Below are positions 16,390 to 25,223 of a stretch of 54,130 nt of DNA, piece after piece. The DNA comes from Pseudomonadota bacterium. Its GTDB lineage: Bacteria > Pseudomonadota > Alphaproteobacteria > Sphingomonadales > Sphingomonadaceae. A program made the translations under genes and the position numbers. Each line of letters starts with the position of its first letter. Position 1 is the first letter of the stretch. The notes beneath the pieces are model-generated. The model did not search any database, had not been told where the DNA came from, and worked only from the letters and a program-made list of their open reading frames with translations. The stretch is taken from contig JAFAEG010000012.1 of assembly GCA_023424095.1 (NCBI GenBank), forward strand, positions 1 to 54,130, given 5' to 3'.

Positions 16390-18327
16390 ATGGCCCAGAA
16401 GAGCAAAGTTCGTTCCGTCATCCTCTTCGGCTTTCTCGGCCTCGCGCTGATCGCGATGGTCGTGACGGGCTTCGGCACCGACGGCATGGGCGGCATGGGC
16501 AGCATCGGCGGCGCCCAGCAGGGCCAGACCATCGTCTCCGTCGGCGATGACGAACTGACCGACACCGAAGTGCGGCAGCGGATGAACTTCGCCTTCAGCC
16601 AGGCCTCGCGCCAGAATCCGGGCATTACCCGGGAGCAATTCTACCAGGATTATTTCGACCAGATGCTCGACCAGCTGGTCGAAAGCCGCACGCTGACCGC
16701 CTTCGCGCGAAGCATCGGCTTCGTCGCGCCGGACGCGCTGATCGATCGGGAAATCGTCTCCAACCCGGCCTTCCTGAACGTCGCCGGCCAATATGACGAC
16801 GCCACCTTCCGCGCCTATTTGCAGGGCCAGGGCGTCACCGAAGCGCAGATCCGCGGCGAGATCGCCCAGTCGCTGCTGATCCGCATGGTCACCGGCCCGG
16901 TCAGCACCGGTGCAGCCACGCCCGACTCGGTGACCCGCGAATATGCCAATCTGCTGCTCGAGACCCGCGCCGGCCAGCTCGGCCCGATCCCGACGCAGAT
17001 CCTGTCCGCCGGGATCAATCCGAGCGATCAGGAAATCGCCAATTTCTACCAGCAGAATCAGCGGCAATTCCTGCTGCCGGAGCGCCGTGTTCTCCGCTTC
17101 GCCCTGATCGGGCGCGAGCAATTGGGCGATGCCGCCCGCGCGACCGATGCCGAGATCCAGGCATATTATCAGGAAAACCAGGCGCAATACGGCCCAACCG
17201 AAACGCGCAGCGTGCAGATCTTTACGGCGCAGGACGAAGCCGCCGCCCAGCGCTTCGCCGAATCGGTGCGTGGCGGGACGAACTTTGCCGAGGCCGCAAG
17301 CGGCGCCGGCTTTGCCGCAGCCGACATCAATTTCCCGAATCAGCGCCGCGAGCAGCTGGCCAGCGCGACCAGCCCGGAAGTCGCCGAAGCCGTGTTCGGC
17401 GCCGCGCAGGGCGGCCTGGTCGGCCCGACCCGCACCCCGACCGGCTTCAAGGTCGTCCGGGTCGAGAGCATCACCCGCAACGAAGGCCGCCCGCTGGACG
17501 CGGTGCGCGCCGAAATCGTCACCGCGGTCGAACAGCGCAAGCTCGTCGAGGCCCTGACCACCAAGATCGAGCAGATCGAACAGCAGGTCGCCGACGGCGC
17601 CAGCTTCGAGGAAGTCGCACGTCAGGCGGGCCTGCAGATGCAGACCACGCCGGCGATCGCCGCCGACGGCGCCGCACCGAATTTCCAGTTCCCGCAGCCG
17701 CTCGCGCCTTTGCTGGCCGAAGCCTTCCAGCTCGAGCCGAACGAGGATCCGGTCGTCGCCACGATCACCGCGGATCAGCAATTCGCCTTGCTCCAGGTCG
17801 GCAATGTCGTCGCCCCGGCCGCGCCGCCGCTCGACCAGATTCGCGACGAGGTCCGCACCCGCCTGATCCGTCAGACCGCGATGGAGCGGGGCCGCGGCAT
17901 CGCCGAGGGGATTGTCAGCCGGATCAACGGCGGCATGGCGCCGGAGCAGGCCTATGCGCAGGCGGGGCTGAGCCTGCCGCCGCGCGAGGCCGTGACCGCG
18001 CGCCGCTTCCAGATCGCGCAGGCCGGCCAGCAGGTGCCGCCGCCGCTTGCGATCCTGTTCGCCATTCCCGAAGGCCGCGCCAAGGCGATCCGCGCCCCCA
18101 ACAATGCCGGCTGGATCGTCATCCACCACCAGCGCCGGACCGCGGGCAATGTCACCAGCGATCCGCAGGGCAATGACGTGCTCACCACCATGCGCCAGCA
18201 GCTCAATCAGGTGATCGGGTCGGAGATCCAGCAGCAGCTCGCCCGTGCGGTGCAGAGCGTCATCCCGGTCGAGCGCAACGAGGAATTGCTGAACGCTCTG
18301 CGCGCCGCCTTGCTCGCCGGTCAGTAA
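16390..18327 (+). CDS. PpiD-like periplasmic foldase (SurA-N / parvulin family)
   Basis: This 645-residue protein has one N-terminal transmembrane anchor (about residues 9-28, VILFGFLGLALIAMVVTGFG) followed by a Gly/Met-rich linker and a SurA-like N-terminal chaperone region. A parvulin-type peptidyl-prolyl isomerase domain lies around residues 270-380 and a long C-terminal helical part follows. This is the architecture of PpiD, the inner-membrane chaperone that assists proteins leaving the Sec translocon. Residues in the parvulin domain are degenerate, as in E. coli PpiD, so chaperone rather than isomerase activity is likely. ATG 16390 was chosen because the hydrophobic anchor directly follows; the upstream open frame overlaps the tpiA promoter region. 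TrpG follows after 25 bases. Confidence 0.88.
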   Translation: MAQKSKVRSVILFGFLGLALIAMVVTGFGTDGMGGMGSIGGAQQGQTIVSVGDDELTDTEVRQRMNFAFSQASRQNPGITREQFYQDYFDQMLDQLVESRTLTAFARSIGFVAPDALIDREIVSNPAFLNVAGQYDDATFRAYLQGQGVTEAQIRGEIAQSLLIRMVTGPVSTGAATPDSVTREYANLLLETRAGQLGPIPTQILSAGINPSDQEIANFYQQNQRQFLLPERRVLRFALIGREQLGDAARATDAEIQAYYQENQAQYGPTETRSVQIFTAQDEAAAQRFAESVRGGTNFAEAASGAGFAAADINFPNQRREQLASATSPEVAEAVFGAAQGGLVGPTRTPTGFKVVRVESITRNEGRPLDAVRAEIVTAVEQRKLVEALTTKIEQIEQQVADGASFEEVARQAGLQMQTTPAIAADGAAPNFQFPQPLAPLLAEAFQLEPNEDPVVATITADQQFALLQVGNVVAPAAPPLDQIRDEVRTRLIRQTAMERGRGIAEGIVSRINGGMAPEQAYAQAGLSLPPREAVTARRFQIAQAGQQVPPPLAILFAIPEGRAKAIRAPNNAGWIVIHHQRRTAGNVTSDPQGNDVLTTMRQQLNQVIGSEIQQQLARAVQSVIPVERNEELLNALRAALLAGQ

Positions 18328-18352
18328 TCGCGCGGCGCTCGGCCCCCGCGCG

Positions 18353-18928
18353 GTGATTCTGGTCGTCGACAATTATGACAGCTTCACCTGGAACCTCGTT
18401 CATTATCTGACCGAGCTTGGCGCCGACGTGCGCGTCGTCCGCAATGACTTACTCACCGCCGACGAGGCGCTGGCGAGCGGGGCCGAGGCCTTCCTGATCT
18501 CACCGGGCCCCGGCACGCCCGACCAGGCCGGGATCAGCCTCGCCCTCGTCGCGGCCTGCGCGGCGGCTCGGCGGCCCTTGCTCGGCGTCTGCCTCGGTCA
18601 CCAGGCGATCGGCCAGCATTTCGGTGCACAAGTGGTGCGCGCGCCGCAGGTGATGCACGCCAGGATTTCGCCGGTCGCGCATGATGGGACGGGGCTGTTC
18701 GAAGGCCTGCCGACGCCGTTCGCGGCCGCGCGCTATCACTCGCTGGTGGTCGCCGAAGCGGGCCTCCCGGCCGAGCTCACCGTCACCGCCCGCGCGCCCG
18801 ACGGCACGATCCAGGGGCTGCGTCATGCCGGCCTGCCGATCCACGGCGTGCAATTCCATCCCGAAAGCATCGCCAGCGAGCATGGCCACGCTGTGCTCCG
18901 GAATTTCCTGGCCATTGCGGGCGCTTGA
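18353..18928 (+). CDS. trpG: Anthranilate / aminodeoxychorismate synthase glutamine amidotransferase subunit
   Basis: This 191-residue class I glutamine amidotransferase supplies ammonia to a chorismate-using partner (TrpE for tryptophan, or PabB for folate). The triad is Cys80 (LLGVCLGHQAIG), His169 and Glu171 (GVQFHPES), with the oxyanion strand ISPGPGTP near 49-56. The start is GTG 18353 with no visible ribosome site, so it may be translated from a leaderless or coupled message. Neither trpE before it nor trpD/trpC after it is present, so the TrpG or PabA role cannot be separated by context. The lexA promoter overlaps its stop codon. Confidence 0.95.
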   Translation: MILVVDNYDSFTWNLVHYLTELGADVRVVRNDLLTADEALASGAEAFLISPGPGTPDQAGISLALVAACAAARRPLLGVCLGHQAIGQHFGAQVVRAPQVMHARISPVAHDGTGLFEGLPTPFAAARYHSLVVAEAGLPAELTVTARAPDGTIQGLRHAGLPIHGVQFHPESIASEHGHAVLRNFLAIAGA

Positions 18929-18953
18929 CACCCGCCGGAACGTTCCATACACG
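18925..18953 (+). promoter_or_regulatory. Probable lexA promoter
   Basis: A perfect TTGACA lies at 18925-18930, overlapping the trpG stop codon. After a 17-base spacer comes TACACG (18948-18953), a weak -10 that overlaps the first two LexA half-sites. LexA bound there would block the -10 region directly. Confidence 0.6.
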
Positions 18954-18967
18954 TTCCGCAAACGTTC
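18942..18967 (+). promoter_or_regulatory. SOS operator: three GTTC half-sites at 11-bp spacing
   Basis: GTTC occurs at 18942-18945, 18953-18956 and 18964-18967, each separated by exactly seven bases. GTTC-N7-GTTC is the alphaproteobacterial SOS box. Three half-sites create two overlapping operators on the same helical face, ending 15 bases before the lexA start. This supports autoregulation of lexA. Confidence 0.88.
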
Positions 18968-18982
18968 CTGGGGAGGCCCGGC

Positions 18983-19648
18983 ATGCTGACGCGCAAGCAA
19001 CATGAGCTTTTGCTCTACATCGACAAGCATCTCGGCGAGACCGGCGTGTCGCCTTCGTTCGAGGAGATGAAGGATGCGCTCGACCTGAAGTCGAAGAGCG
19101 GCGTCCACCGGCTGATCTCGGCGCTGGAGGAGCGCGGCTTCATTCGCCGCCTGCCCAACCGCGCTCGCGCCCTCGAAGTGCTGAAACTGCCGGACACGCG
19201 CGGCGGCGCGGCGCAGACGGCCGCCAATGACGGCGGCGCGAAGCTGCGCACCCCGCAGGCCGCCAACGACGTGCTCGACATCCCCCTGCACGGCCGCATC
19301 GCCGCCGGCACGCCGATCGAGGCGCTGCAGGGCAGCGACACCCTCCCCGTCCCCGCCGCCTTGCTCGGCCCGGGCGAACATTATGCGCTGGAAGTGGCCG
19401 GCGATTCGATGGTCGAGGTCGGCATCCTGGACGGCGATTATGCCCTCGTCCGCAAGACCGACACCGCCCGCGACGGCGAGATCGTGGTCGCCCTGATCAA
19501 CGAGGAAGAAGCCACCCTCAAGACCTACCGCCGCGAAGGCCAGATGATCCGCCTCGACCCCGCCAACCGGCAGTACGACCCGCAACGTTATCCGGAAAAT
19601 TCGGTGCGGATTCAGGGCAAGCTGGCGGGGCTGCTGCGGCGTTACTGA
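18983..19648 (+). CDS. lexA: LexA repressor
   Basis: This 221-residue SOS repressor has an N-terminal winged helix (residues 1-68, MLTRKQHELLLYIDKHL...) that binds DNA and a C-terminal S24 self-cleavage domain. The scissile bond is Ala108-Gly109 (IAAGTP), the nucleophile Ser142 (AGDSMVEVGI) and the general base Lys180 (EEATLKTY). When RecA filaments form, cleavage releases the SOS regulon. The ATG at 18983 follows GGGGAGG. The upstream region carries a three-half-site SOS operator, so autoregulation is expected. A linker of about 25 residues (70-95) between domains is longer than in E. coli. Confidence 0.97.
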   Translation: MLTRKQHELLLYIDKHLGETGVSPSFEEMKDALDLKSKSGVHRLISALEERGFIRRLPNRARALEVLKLPDTRGGAAQTAANDGGAKLRTPQAANDVLDIPLHGRIAAGTPIEALQGSDTLPVPAALLGPGEHYALEVAGDSMVEVGILDGDYALVRKTDTARDGEIVVALINEEEATLKTYRREGQMIRLDPANRQYDPQRYPENSVRIQGKLAGLLRRY

Positions 19649-19733
19649 GAGATGCAGTTTCGTCCGATAGTGCCGGAAGGCGCGGCGCGCACTGACGCTG
19701 GTAGAACCCAGATCGCTCCATTACGACCGACTA

Positions 19734-20348
19734 ATGTACACGCAGCACGAACGTGACCTTCTAAAGCCGCACCTGTTCGCCGACGAACGTCTTTTTTGGG
19801 CGGGACAACCTAAGCAGGGTCTTGTGTGCAGCGGGAGGGATGTATTCCTGATCCCGTTCAGCCTCCTGTGGGGCGGGTTCGCTCTGTTTTGGAACCTGCA
19901 GGTTTGGAGCTTTCCGGCTACAGGTCCGGGCCAGCCCGACTGGTTCTTCCGCCTTTGGGGGCTGCCGTTCCTGATCGTCGGTATCTATCTAATTATCGGA
20001 CGCTTCATCCACGACGCGGCCCTTCGCAAGAACACCGTCTATGGTGTGACTGACCAGCGCGTGCTCGTGATCCGCGGGCTCACGTCAGGGAAACTCTCGT
20101 CGCTCGATATTGGCCGCCTGCCTAAGCTCGATCTGACCGAGCACAAAGATGGCACTGGCACGATCGACTTCGAAGGCAACGAGCAAACCATCTGGGGCAA
20201 CGGCGGCTTCGGATATTGGACGCCCGCGATGAGCAGCACGAAGCGCTTCTTCCAGATCGGTAATCCGCGCGATGTCTATCAGCTCGTCCGCAAGCAAGCC
20301 CACGCTTCGGGCGACGCAACTTCGTCAGAGTACCATCACCGCAGTTAG
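19734..20348 (+). CDS. PH-like domain membrane protein of unknown function
   Basis: This 204-residue protein has two transmembrane helices (about 37-55 and 71-92) followed by a short beta-rich domain beginning VYGVTDQRVLVIRG. That is the typical opening of bacterial PH-like (bPH / DUF304-type) domains. The layout, an N-terminal cytoplasmic segment with FADERLFWAGQPKQG, a helical hairpin and a PH domain, is that of widespread bPH membrane proteins whose role is unknown. Base composition is lower in GC than the flanking genes. It sits between lexA and comEC and converges on comEC with only three bases between stop codons. It may be a later insertion. Confidence 0.75.
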   Translation: MYTQHERDLLKPHLFADERLFWAGQPKQGLVCSGRDVFLIPFSLLWGGFALFWNLQVWSFPATGPGQPDWFFRLWGLPFLIVGIYLIIGRFIHDAALRKNTVYGVTDQRVLVIRGLTSGKLSSLDIGRLPKLDLTEHKDGTGTIDFEGNEQTIWGNGGFGYWTPAMSSTKRFFQIGNPRDVYQLVRKQAHASGDATSSEYHHRS

Positions 20349-20351
20349 ACT

Positions 20352-22448
20352 TCACTGCGCCCAATGATGACGGCCGATATGGTCGCGGACGCTGGTGACG
20401 CGTGGGGTCGATCCGAGCGAGAAAGCGAGGCCGCCGGTCTCGCTCAGCAATTTGCGGTCGGCTTTCAGCCAGCGGGGGCGGCAGGCGTCGGGGAGCGGGC
20501 GGTCGCTGACGACGATGTCGGCCTCGGCGCAGGCGGCGATCATTTCGTCCCAGCGCACCCAGTCGCGGCTGCGCGTCGCGAGGATGCGATAGCTGGGCGT
20601 GCCGCGGGTCTCGTAAACGCACAAAGCGTCGCTGCAGGCGGCGTTGCGCACGGTTTCGAGTTCAAGAAAGTCCGGCTCGACGCCTGACAATTCAGCCAGC
20701 ACGTCGCGGACATATTCGCCGACGCGCGGACGCAGCAGGGCCAGCCGCCCCTCCTCCGTGCGCACCGCGAGATGCTTGCCGTCGCCGGTGACCAGCAGGT
20801 CCGGCGGTGAGACGAGGACGATCGCGCTGATGCCGAGGACGAGCGGCGCGGCACCCAGCCAGCGCCAGCGCTGCCGCCACAGGCCCATCCACAGCAGGCC
20901 GCCGACCACCAGCAGGAAGACGCCCGCCGGCACTGCGGGCACCAGGGCGACGGCGCCGGGCGCCGCCGCGACACCGTGCGCAAGCCCGACGAGGAGCCAC
21001 AAGGCCTGGTCGCACAGCCACCAGAACGGGGCGCCCAACCCGGCAAGGTCGAGCAACAGGGCGATCGCCTCCAGCGGCATGATGATGAAGGTGGTCAGCG
21101 GGATCGCGATGATATTGGCGAGGGCGCCGTAGAGCCCGGCCTGATGGAAGTGGAACAAGGCGATGGGAGAGATGGCAAGCTCGACCGCGAGCCCGGTCAG
21201 CAGCAGGCCGAGCAGGCCCCGGCCGAATCTCTTGCCCCAGCTTTCCTCACGCCGGGTCAGCAAGGCCCGGATGCGCGGATGCTCATGCAAGGCGACGATC
21301 GCGGTGATCGCCGCGAAGCTGAGCTGAAAACTCGGCCCGGCCGCCGATTCGGGCCAGAACAGCAGGACGATCACCGCCCCGGTCGCGACCAGCCGCAGGG
21401 TGATCGCCTCACGCCCCATCGCGATGCCGATCAGCACCAGGATCGCGGCGACGCAGGAGCGCACCGTCGGCACCTCCGCGCCGGTGAACAAGGTGTAGGC
21501 GATGGCGACCAGCCCGGCGATGCCCGCCGCGACCAGCACGAGGTTGAAGCGCAGGGCCAGGAACGGGCTCAACGCCAGCAGCCGCAGCGCGAGCAGCATC
21601 ACCGCACCGACCACGGCGGTGATGTGCAGCCCGCTGACCGAGAGCAGATGCGCGAGGCCCGAGGCGCGCATCGCCTCCGCATCCTCCTTGCTGATCGCGC
21701 CCTGATCGCCGGTCGCCAGCGCCGCCGCGATCGCGCCGGGGCTGCCCGGCATCTGTTCCTGGATATGCGCCGAGGTCCGCTGGCGGGCGGTGTTCAGCCA
21801 CGCGCTCCAGCTTCCCTCCGCCGGCCACTCGACGATCTCGACCTGCCCGAGCACCCGCCCGGTCGCCCCGATCCGCGCAAACCAGGCCGTCCGCGCGAAA
21901 TCATAAGCGCCCGGCAGCGCCATCGGCGGCGGCGGCAGCAGGAAGGCGCGCAGCCGCACCGCGACACCCGGCTCAAGCCCCTCCGGCGCCTCGTCGATCG
22001 GCACCGATACGCGCAGCTGCGGCGGCAGGTTCGGCGCATCGCGCGGCGCGAGCAGCAGGCGGACCTGATCGCGCGCGGCCAGCCGGTCGGCCCTCACGAT
22101 ATCGGCGGTGAAGATCGATGCCCCGGGCCGCTCCAGCCGCGGCGCCGCCACGCTCTCCGCCCGCGCCCAGATCAGGGCGCAGCCGAGCCCCGCGAACAAG
22201 GCGAACCAGGCCAGCGCTGCCAGCGTCCGGCTGCCGCGGCCCAGCGCCAGCGCTCCGAGCAGCAATGCGCCACAGCCGACGATGAACGCCGTCCACCCCC
22301 AAGGCTCAGGCAGCCAGAACCAGGCGGCGATGCCGGCGAGCAGGCCGACCGGGATCCACAGAGGCAATTGCTCGCGCTCGATCTCCAGCAGCCGCTCGAG
22401 CCGCCCGAAGGCGGCACCGAACGCGCCGCGGAGCCGTGCCAAGACCAC
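20352..22448 (-). CDS. comEC: ComEC/Rec2 family competence protein
   Basis: This 698-residue polytopic membrane protein is of the type that forms the inner-membrane channel for DNA uptake. It has an N-terminal DUF4131-like segment with two helices, then the competence domain with the conserved SGLAHLLSVSGLHI motif near residue 260 and about eight further helices. The C-terminal 170 residues correspond to the metallo-beta-lactamase-like domain but lack an HxHxDH motif, so nuclease activity is unlikely; this degenerate form is common in alphaproteobacteria. The start is GTG 22448 or TTG 22442; AAAGGGG lies just upstream. It is divergent from gltX across 79 bases. Confidence 0.93.
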   Translation of the reverse strand: MVLARLRGAFGAAFGRLERLLEIEREQLPLWIPVGLLAGIAAWFWLPEPWGWTAFIVGCGALLLGALALGRGSRTLAALAWFALFAGLGCALIWARAESVAAPRLERPGASIFTADIVRADRLAARDQVRLLLAPRDAPNLPPQLRVSVPIDEAPEGLEPGVAVRLRAFLLPPPPMALPGAYDFARTAWFARIGATGRVLGQVEIVEWPAEGSWSAWLNTARQRTSAHIQEQMPGSPGAIAAALATGDQGAISKEDAEAMRASGLAHLLSVSGLHITAVVGAVMLLALRLLALSPFLALRFNLVLVAAGIAGLVAIAYTLFTGAEVPTVRSCVAAILVLIGIAMGREAITLRLVATGAVIVLLFWPESAAGPSFQLSFAAITAIVALHEHPRIRALLTRREESWGKRFGRGLLGLLLTGLAVELAISPIALFHFHQAGLYGALANIIAIPLTTFIIMPLEAIALLLDLAGLGAPFWWLCDQALWLLVGLAHGVAAAPGAVALVPAVPAGVFLLVVGGLLWMGLWRQRWRWLGAAPLVLGISAIVLVSPPDLLVTGDGKHLAVRTEEGRLALLRPRVGEYVRDVLAELSGVEPDFLELETVRNAACSDALCVYETRGTPSYRILATRSRDWVRWDEMIAACAEADIVVSDRPLPDACRPRWLKADRKLLSETGGLAFSLGSTPRVTSVRDHIGRHHWAQ

Positions 22449-22527
22449 CCCTTTCTTGCCCCCTCCGCGCTATGCTACGGCCCCGCGTCCCCCATCGCGG
22501 GTCCGTACAGTTTTGGAGAAGTCGCGC

Positions 22528-23934
22528 GTGAGCGCAAGCAACCCCACCAATCCGGCGCAAATCGTCACGCGCTTCGCCCCGTCGCCCACGGGCTTCCTGC
22601 ACATTGGCGGCGCCCGCACCGCTCTGTTCAACTGGCTCTATGCCCGCCGTCATGGCGGCCGGTTCGTGCTGCGCATCGAGGACACCGACAAGGCGCGCTC
22701 CACCGACGAAGCGATCGCCGCGATCCTCGACGGCATGCGCTGGCTTGGCCTCGATTGGGACGGGCACGAATATTATCAGTCGCAATTCTGGGCGCGCCAC
22801 GCCGAGGTCGCCAATGCGATGCTCGACTCCGGCCACGCTTACCGCTGCTACCTGACCGCCGAGGAGCTGGCTGCCGCCCGCGAGGCCGCGCAGCGCGAGC
22901 GCCGTCCCTTCCGGATCGACAGCAAGTGGCGCGACTCCAGCGATCCCGCGCCGGACCTGCCGTTCGTCGTCCGCCTGAAGGCCCCGCGCGACGGCGAGAC
23001 CGTGATCGAGGATCAGGTCCAGGGCAAGGTCACAGTCAAAAACGAGGAGATCGACGATTTCGTCCTCCTCCGCTCGGACGGTTCGCCAACCTATATGCTC
23101 GCCGTAGTCGTGGACGATCACGACATGGGCGTGACTCACATCATCCGCGGCGACGATCACCTCAACAACGCCTTCCGTCAGCTCGCGATCATCCGCGCAA
23201 TGGGCTGGCCGGTGCCGGTCTACGCCCACGTCCCGCTGATTCACGGCCCCGACGGCGCGAAGATGTCGAAGCGGCACGGCGCGGTCGGCGTCGATGCCTA
23301 TCGCGACGAGCTGGGCATGCTGCCCGAAGCGGTGTTCAACTATCTGCTCCGCCTCGGCTGGGGCCATGGCGACGACGAGATCATCAGCCGCGAACAGGCG
23401 ATCGAATGGTTCGGCCTGGACCATGTCGGCAAGTCGCCCTCCCGCTTCGACATGAAGAAGCTGGAGAATCTCAACGGCCACTATCTGCGAGAGGCCGATG
23501 ACACGCGCCTCGCCGCTCTGGTCGCAGCGCAATTGGGCCGCGAGCCTGACGATCTGCTCGCCCGCGCCATGCCGAGCCTGAAGATGCGCGCGAAGAGTCT
23601 GCACGAACTCACGGAGGGCGCGCATTTCCTCTTCGCCTCCCGTCCGCTGGCGATGGACGAGAAGGCCGCCGCCTTGCTACAAGGCGATGCGCCGGACCTG
23701 CTGGCAGCGATCCATGCCGAGCTATCCAAGCTCGAGGCGTGGAGCGCGGAAACGACCGAGCAGGCGGTGCGGGAGGTTGCCGAGGCGCAGGGAGTGAAGC
23801 TTGGCCAGGTCGCGCAGCCTTTGCGCGCCGCTTTGACTGGCCGTGCGACATCCCCGGGTATTTTTGATGTGCTGGCGTTGCTTGGGCGGGAGGAAAGTCT
23901 TGCCCGGATCGGCGAGCAGGCAAGGAAGGACTAA
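22528..23934 (+). CDS. gltX: Glutamyl-tRNA synthetase
   Basis: This 468-residue class I aminoacyl-tRNA synthetase charges tRNA-Glu. The HIGH-type motif is in FAPSPTGFLHIGGARTA near residues 16-32, the zinc-less connective region follows, and the KMSKRHG signature lies near residue 248. The start is GTG 22528, with GGAGAAG seven bases upstream; the frame extends upstream over the divergent comEC gene and that part is not coding. Alphaproteobacteria often carry two GltX paralogues, one of which charges tRNA-Gln for GatCAB; the sequence here does not tell which type this is. gltA follows after two bases. Confidence 0.97.
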   Translation: MSASNPTNPAQIVTRFAPSPTGFLHIGGARTALFNWLYARRHGGRFVLRIEDTDKARSTDEAIAAILDGMRWLGLDWDGHEYYQSQFWARHAEVANAMLDSGHAYRCYLTAEELAAAREAAQRERRPFRIDSKWRDSSDPAPDLPFVVRLKAPRDGETVIEDQVQGKVTVKNEEIDDFVLLRSDGSPTYMLAVVVDDHDMGVTHIIRGDDHLNNAFRQLAIIRAMGWPVPVYAHVPLIHGPDGAKMSKRHGAVGVDAYRDELGMLPEAVFNYLLRLGWGHGDDEIISREQAIEWFGLDHVGKSPSRFDMKKLENLNGHYLREADDTRLAALVAAQLGREPDDLLARAMPSLKMRAKSLHELTEGAHFLFASRPLAMDEKAAALLQGDAPDLLAAIHAELSKLEAWSAETTEQAVREVAEAQGVKLGQVAQPLRAALTGRATSPGIFDVLALLGREESLARIGEQARKD

Positions 23935-23936
23935 GT

Positions 23937-25223
23937 ATGGCGGACGATACGGCGACCCTCAGCGTTGGCGGCAAGAGCTTCACTACCCCGGTCAGGTCAG
24001 GCAGCGTCGGCCCGCAAGTGGTCGATATCCGCAAGCTCTATAACGACGCCGACGTCTTTACCTACGATCCGGGCTTTACCTCCACGGCCAGCTGCCAGTC
24101 GGAAATCACTTACATCGATGGCGACGCGGGCATCTTGCTGCACCGCGGCTATCCGATCGACCAGCTGGCCGAAAAGTCGACCTTCATGGAGGTCTGCTAT
24201 TTGCTGCTGGAAGGCGAACTTCCCAACCAGGGCGAGCTCGACAATTTCACCCACACGATCATGCGCCACACCATGCTGCACGAGCAGCTGGCGACCTTCT
24301 ATCGCGGCTTCCGGCGCGACGCTCACCCGATGGCGATCATGTGTGGCGTGGTCGGCGCGCTCTCCGCTTTCTATCACGACAGCACCGACATCACCGATCC
24401 GGTGCAGCGCAAGATCGCCTCGCACCGGCTGATCGCCAAGATGCCGACGATTGCGGCGATGGCGTACAAGTACAGCATCGGCCAGCCGTTCATGTATCCG
24501 CAGAACAGCCTGACCTACACCGGCAACTTCCTGCGCATGACCTTCGGCGTCCCGGCCGAGCCCTATGAGGTCAATCCGGTGATCGAGAATGCGATGCGCC
24601 GCATCTTCATTCTCCATGCCGACCATGAGCAGAACGCCTCGACCTCGACCGTCCGCCTGGCCGGTTCGTCGGGCGCGAACCCGTTCGCCTGTATCGCCGC
24701 CGGCATCGCCTGCCTGTGGGGTCCGGCCCATGGCGGCGCCAACGAGGCTGCGCTGAACATGCTGCGCGAGATCGGCCGGCCCGAGCGCATTCCGGAATAT
24801 ATCGCCCGCGCCAAGGACAAGGACGATCCCTTCCGGCTGATGGGCTTCGGCCACCGGGTCTATAAGAATTTCGATCCGCGCGCGAAGGTGATGCAGAAGA
24901 CCGCCGAGGAAGTGCTGAACGAGCTCGGCATTTCCGATCCCGTCCTCGACACCGCCCGCGAGCTCGAGCAGGTCGCGCTCCGGGACGATTATTTCATCGA
25001 GAAGAAGCTCTACCCGAACGTCGATTTCTACTCGGGCGTCATCCTGAACGCGATCGGCTTCCCGACCTCGATGTTCACCGCCCTGTTCGCCCTCGCCCGC
25101 ACCGTCGGCTGGGTCGCGCAGTGGAACGAGATGATCTCCGATCCTGAGCAGAAGATCGGCCGTCCGCGCCAGCTTTATGTCGGCCCGACGCAGCGTGATT
25201 ACGTGCCCGTGGGCCAGCGTTGA
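23937..25223 (+). CDS. gltA: Citrate synthase (type II)
   Basis: This 428-residue enzyme condenses acetyl-CoA and oxaloacetate to citrate at the entry of the TCA cycle. Active-site His residues are in WGPAHGGANEAAL (near 265) and GFGHRVYKNFDPRAK (near 305); the catalytic Asp is in the PNVDFYSG stretch near 362. The N-terminal beta domain (residues 1-60) marks the hexameric, NADH-sensitive Gram-negative type. AAGGA precedes the ATG at good spacing and overlaps the gltX stop region, so the two genes are probably co-transcribed. Confidence 0.97.
   Translation: MADDTATLSVGGKSFTTPVRSGSVGPQVVDIRKLYNDADVFTYDPGFTSTASCQSEITYIDGDAGILLHRGYPIDQLAEKSTFMEVCYLLLEGELPNQGELDNFTHTIMRHTMLHEQLATFYRGFRRDAHPMAIMCGVVGALSAFYHDSTDITDPVQRKIASHRLIAKMPTIAAMAYKYSIGQPFMYPQNSLTYTGNFLRMTFGVPAEPYEVNPVIENAMRRIFILHADHEQNASTSTVRLAGSSGANPFACIAAGIACLWGPAHGGANEAALNMLREIGRPERIPEYIARAKDKDDPFRLMGFGHRVYKNFDPRAKVMQKTAEEVLNELGISDPVLDTARELEQVALRDDYFIEKKLYPNVDFYSGVILNAIGFPTSMFTALFALARTVGWVAQWNEMISDPEQKIGRPRQLYVGPTQRDYVPVGQR

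Noticed and set aside
16324..18372. Long minus-strand open frame antisense to the PpiD-like gene
   Set aside because: Composition (Arg/Gly/Leu/Asp repeats without domain pattern) is that of an antisense shadow; the plus-strand protein has clear signal-anchor and family features.
20976..23501. 841-codon plus-strand open frame over comEC and the start of gltX
   Set aside because: Antisense to comEC and out of frame with gltX; very Arg/Gln-rich with no motif.
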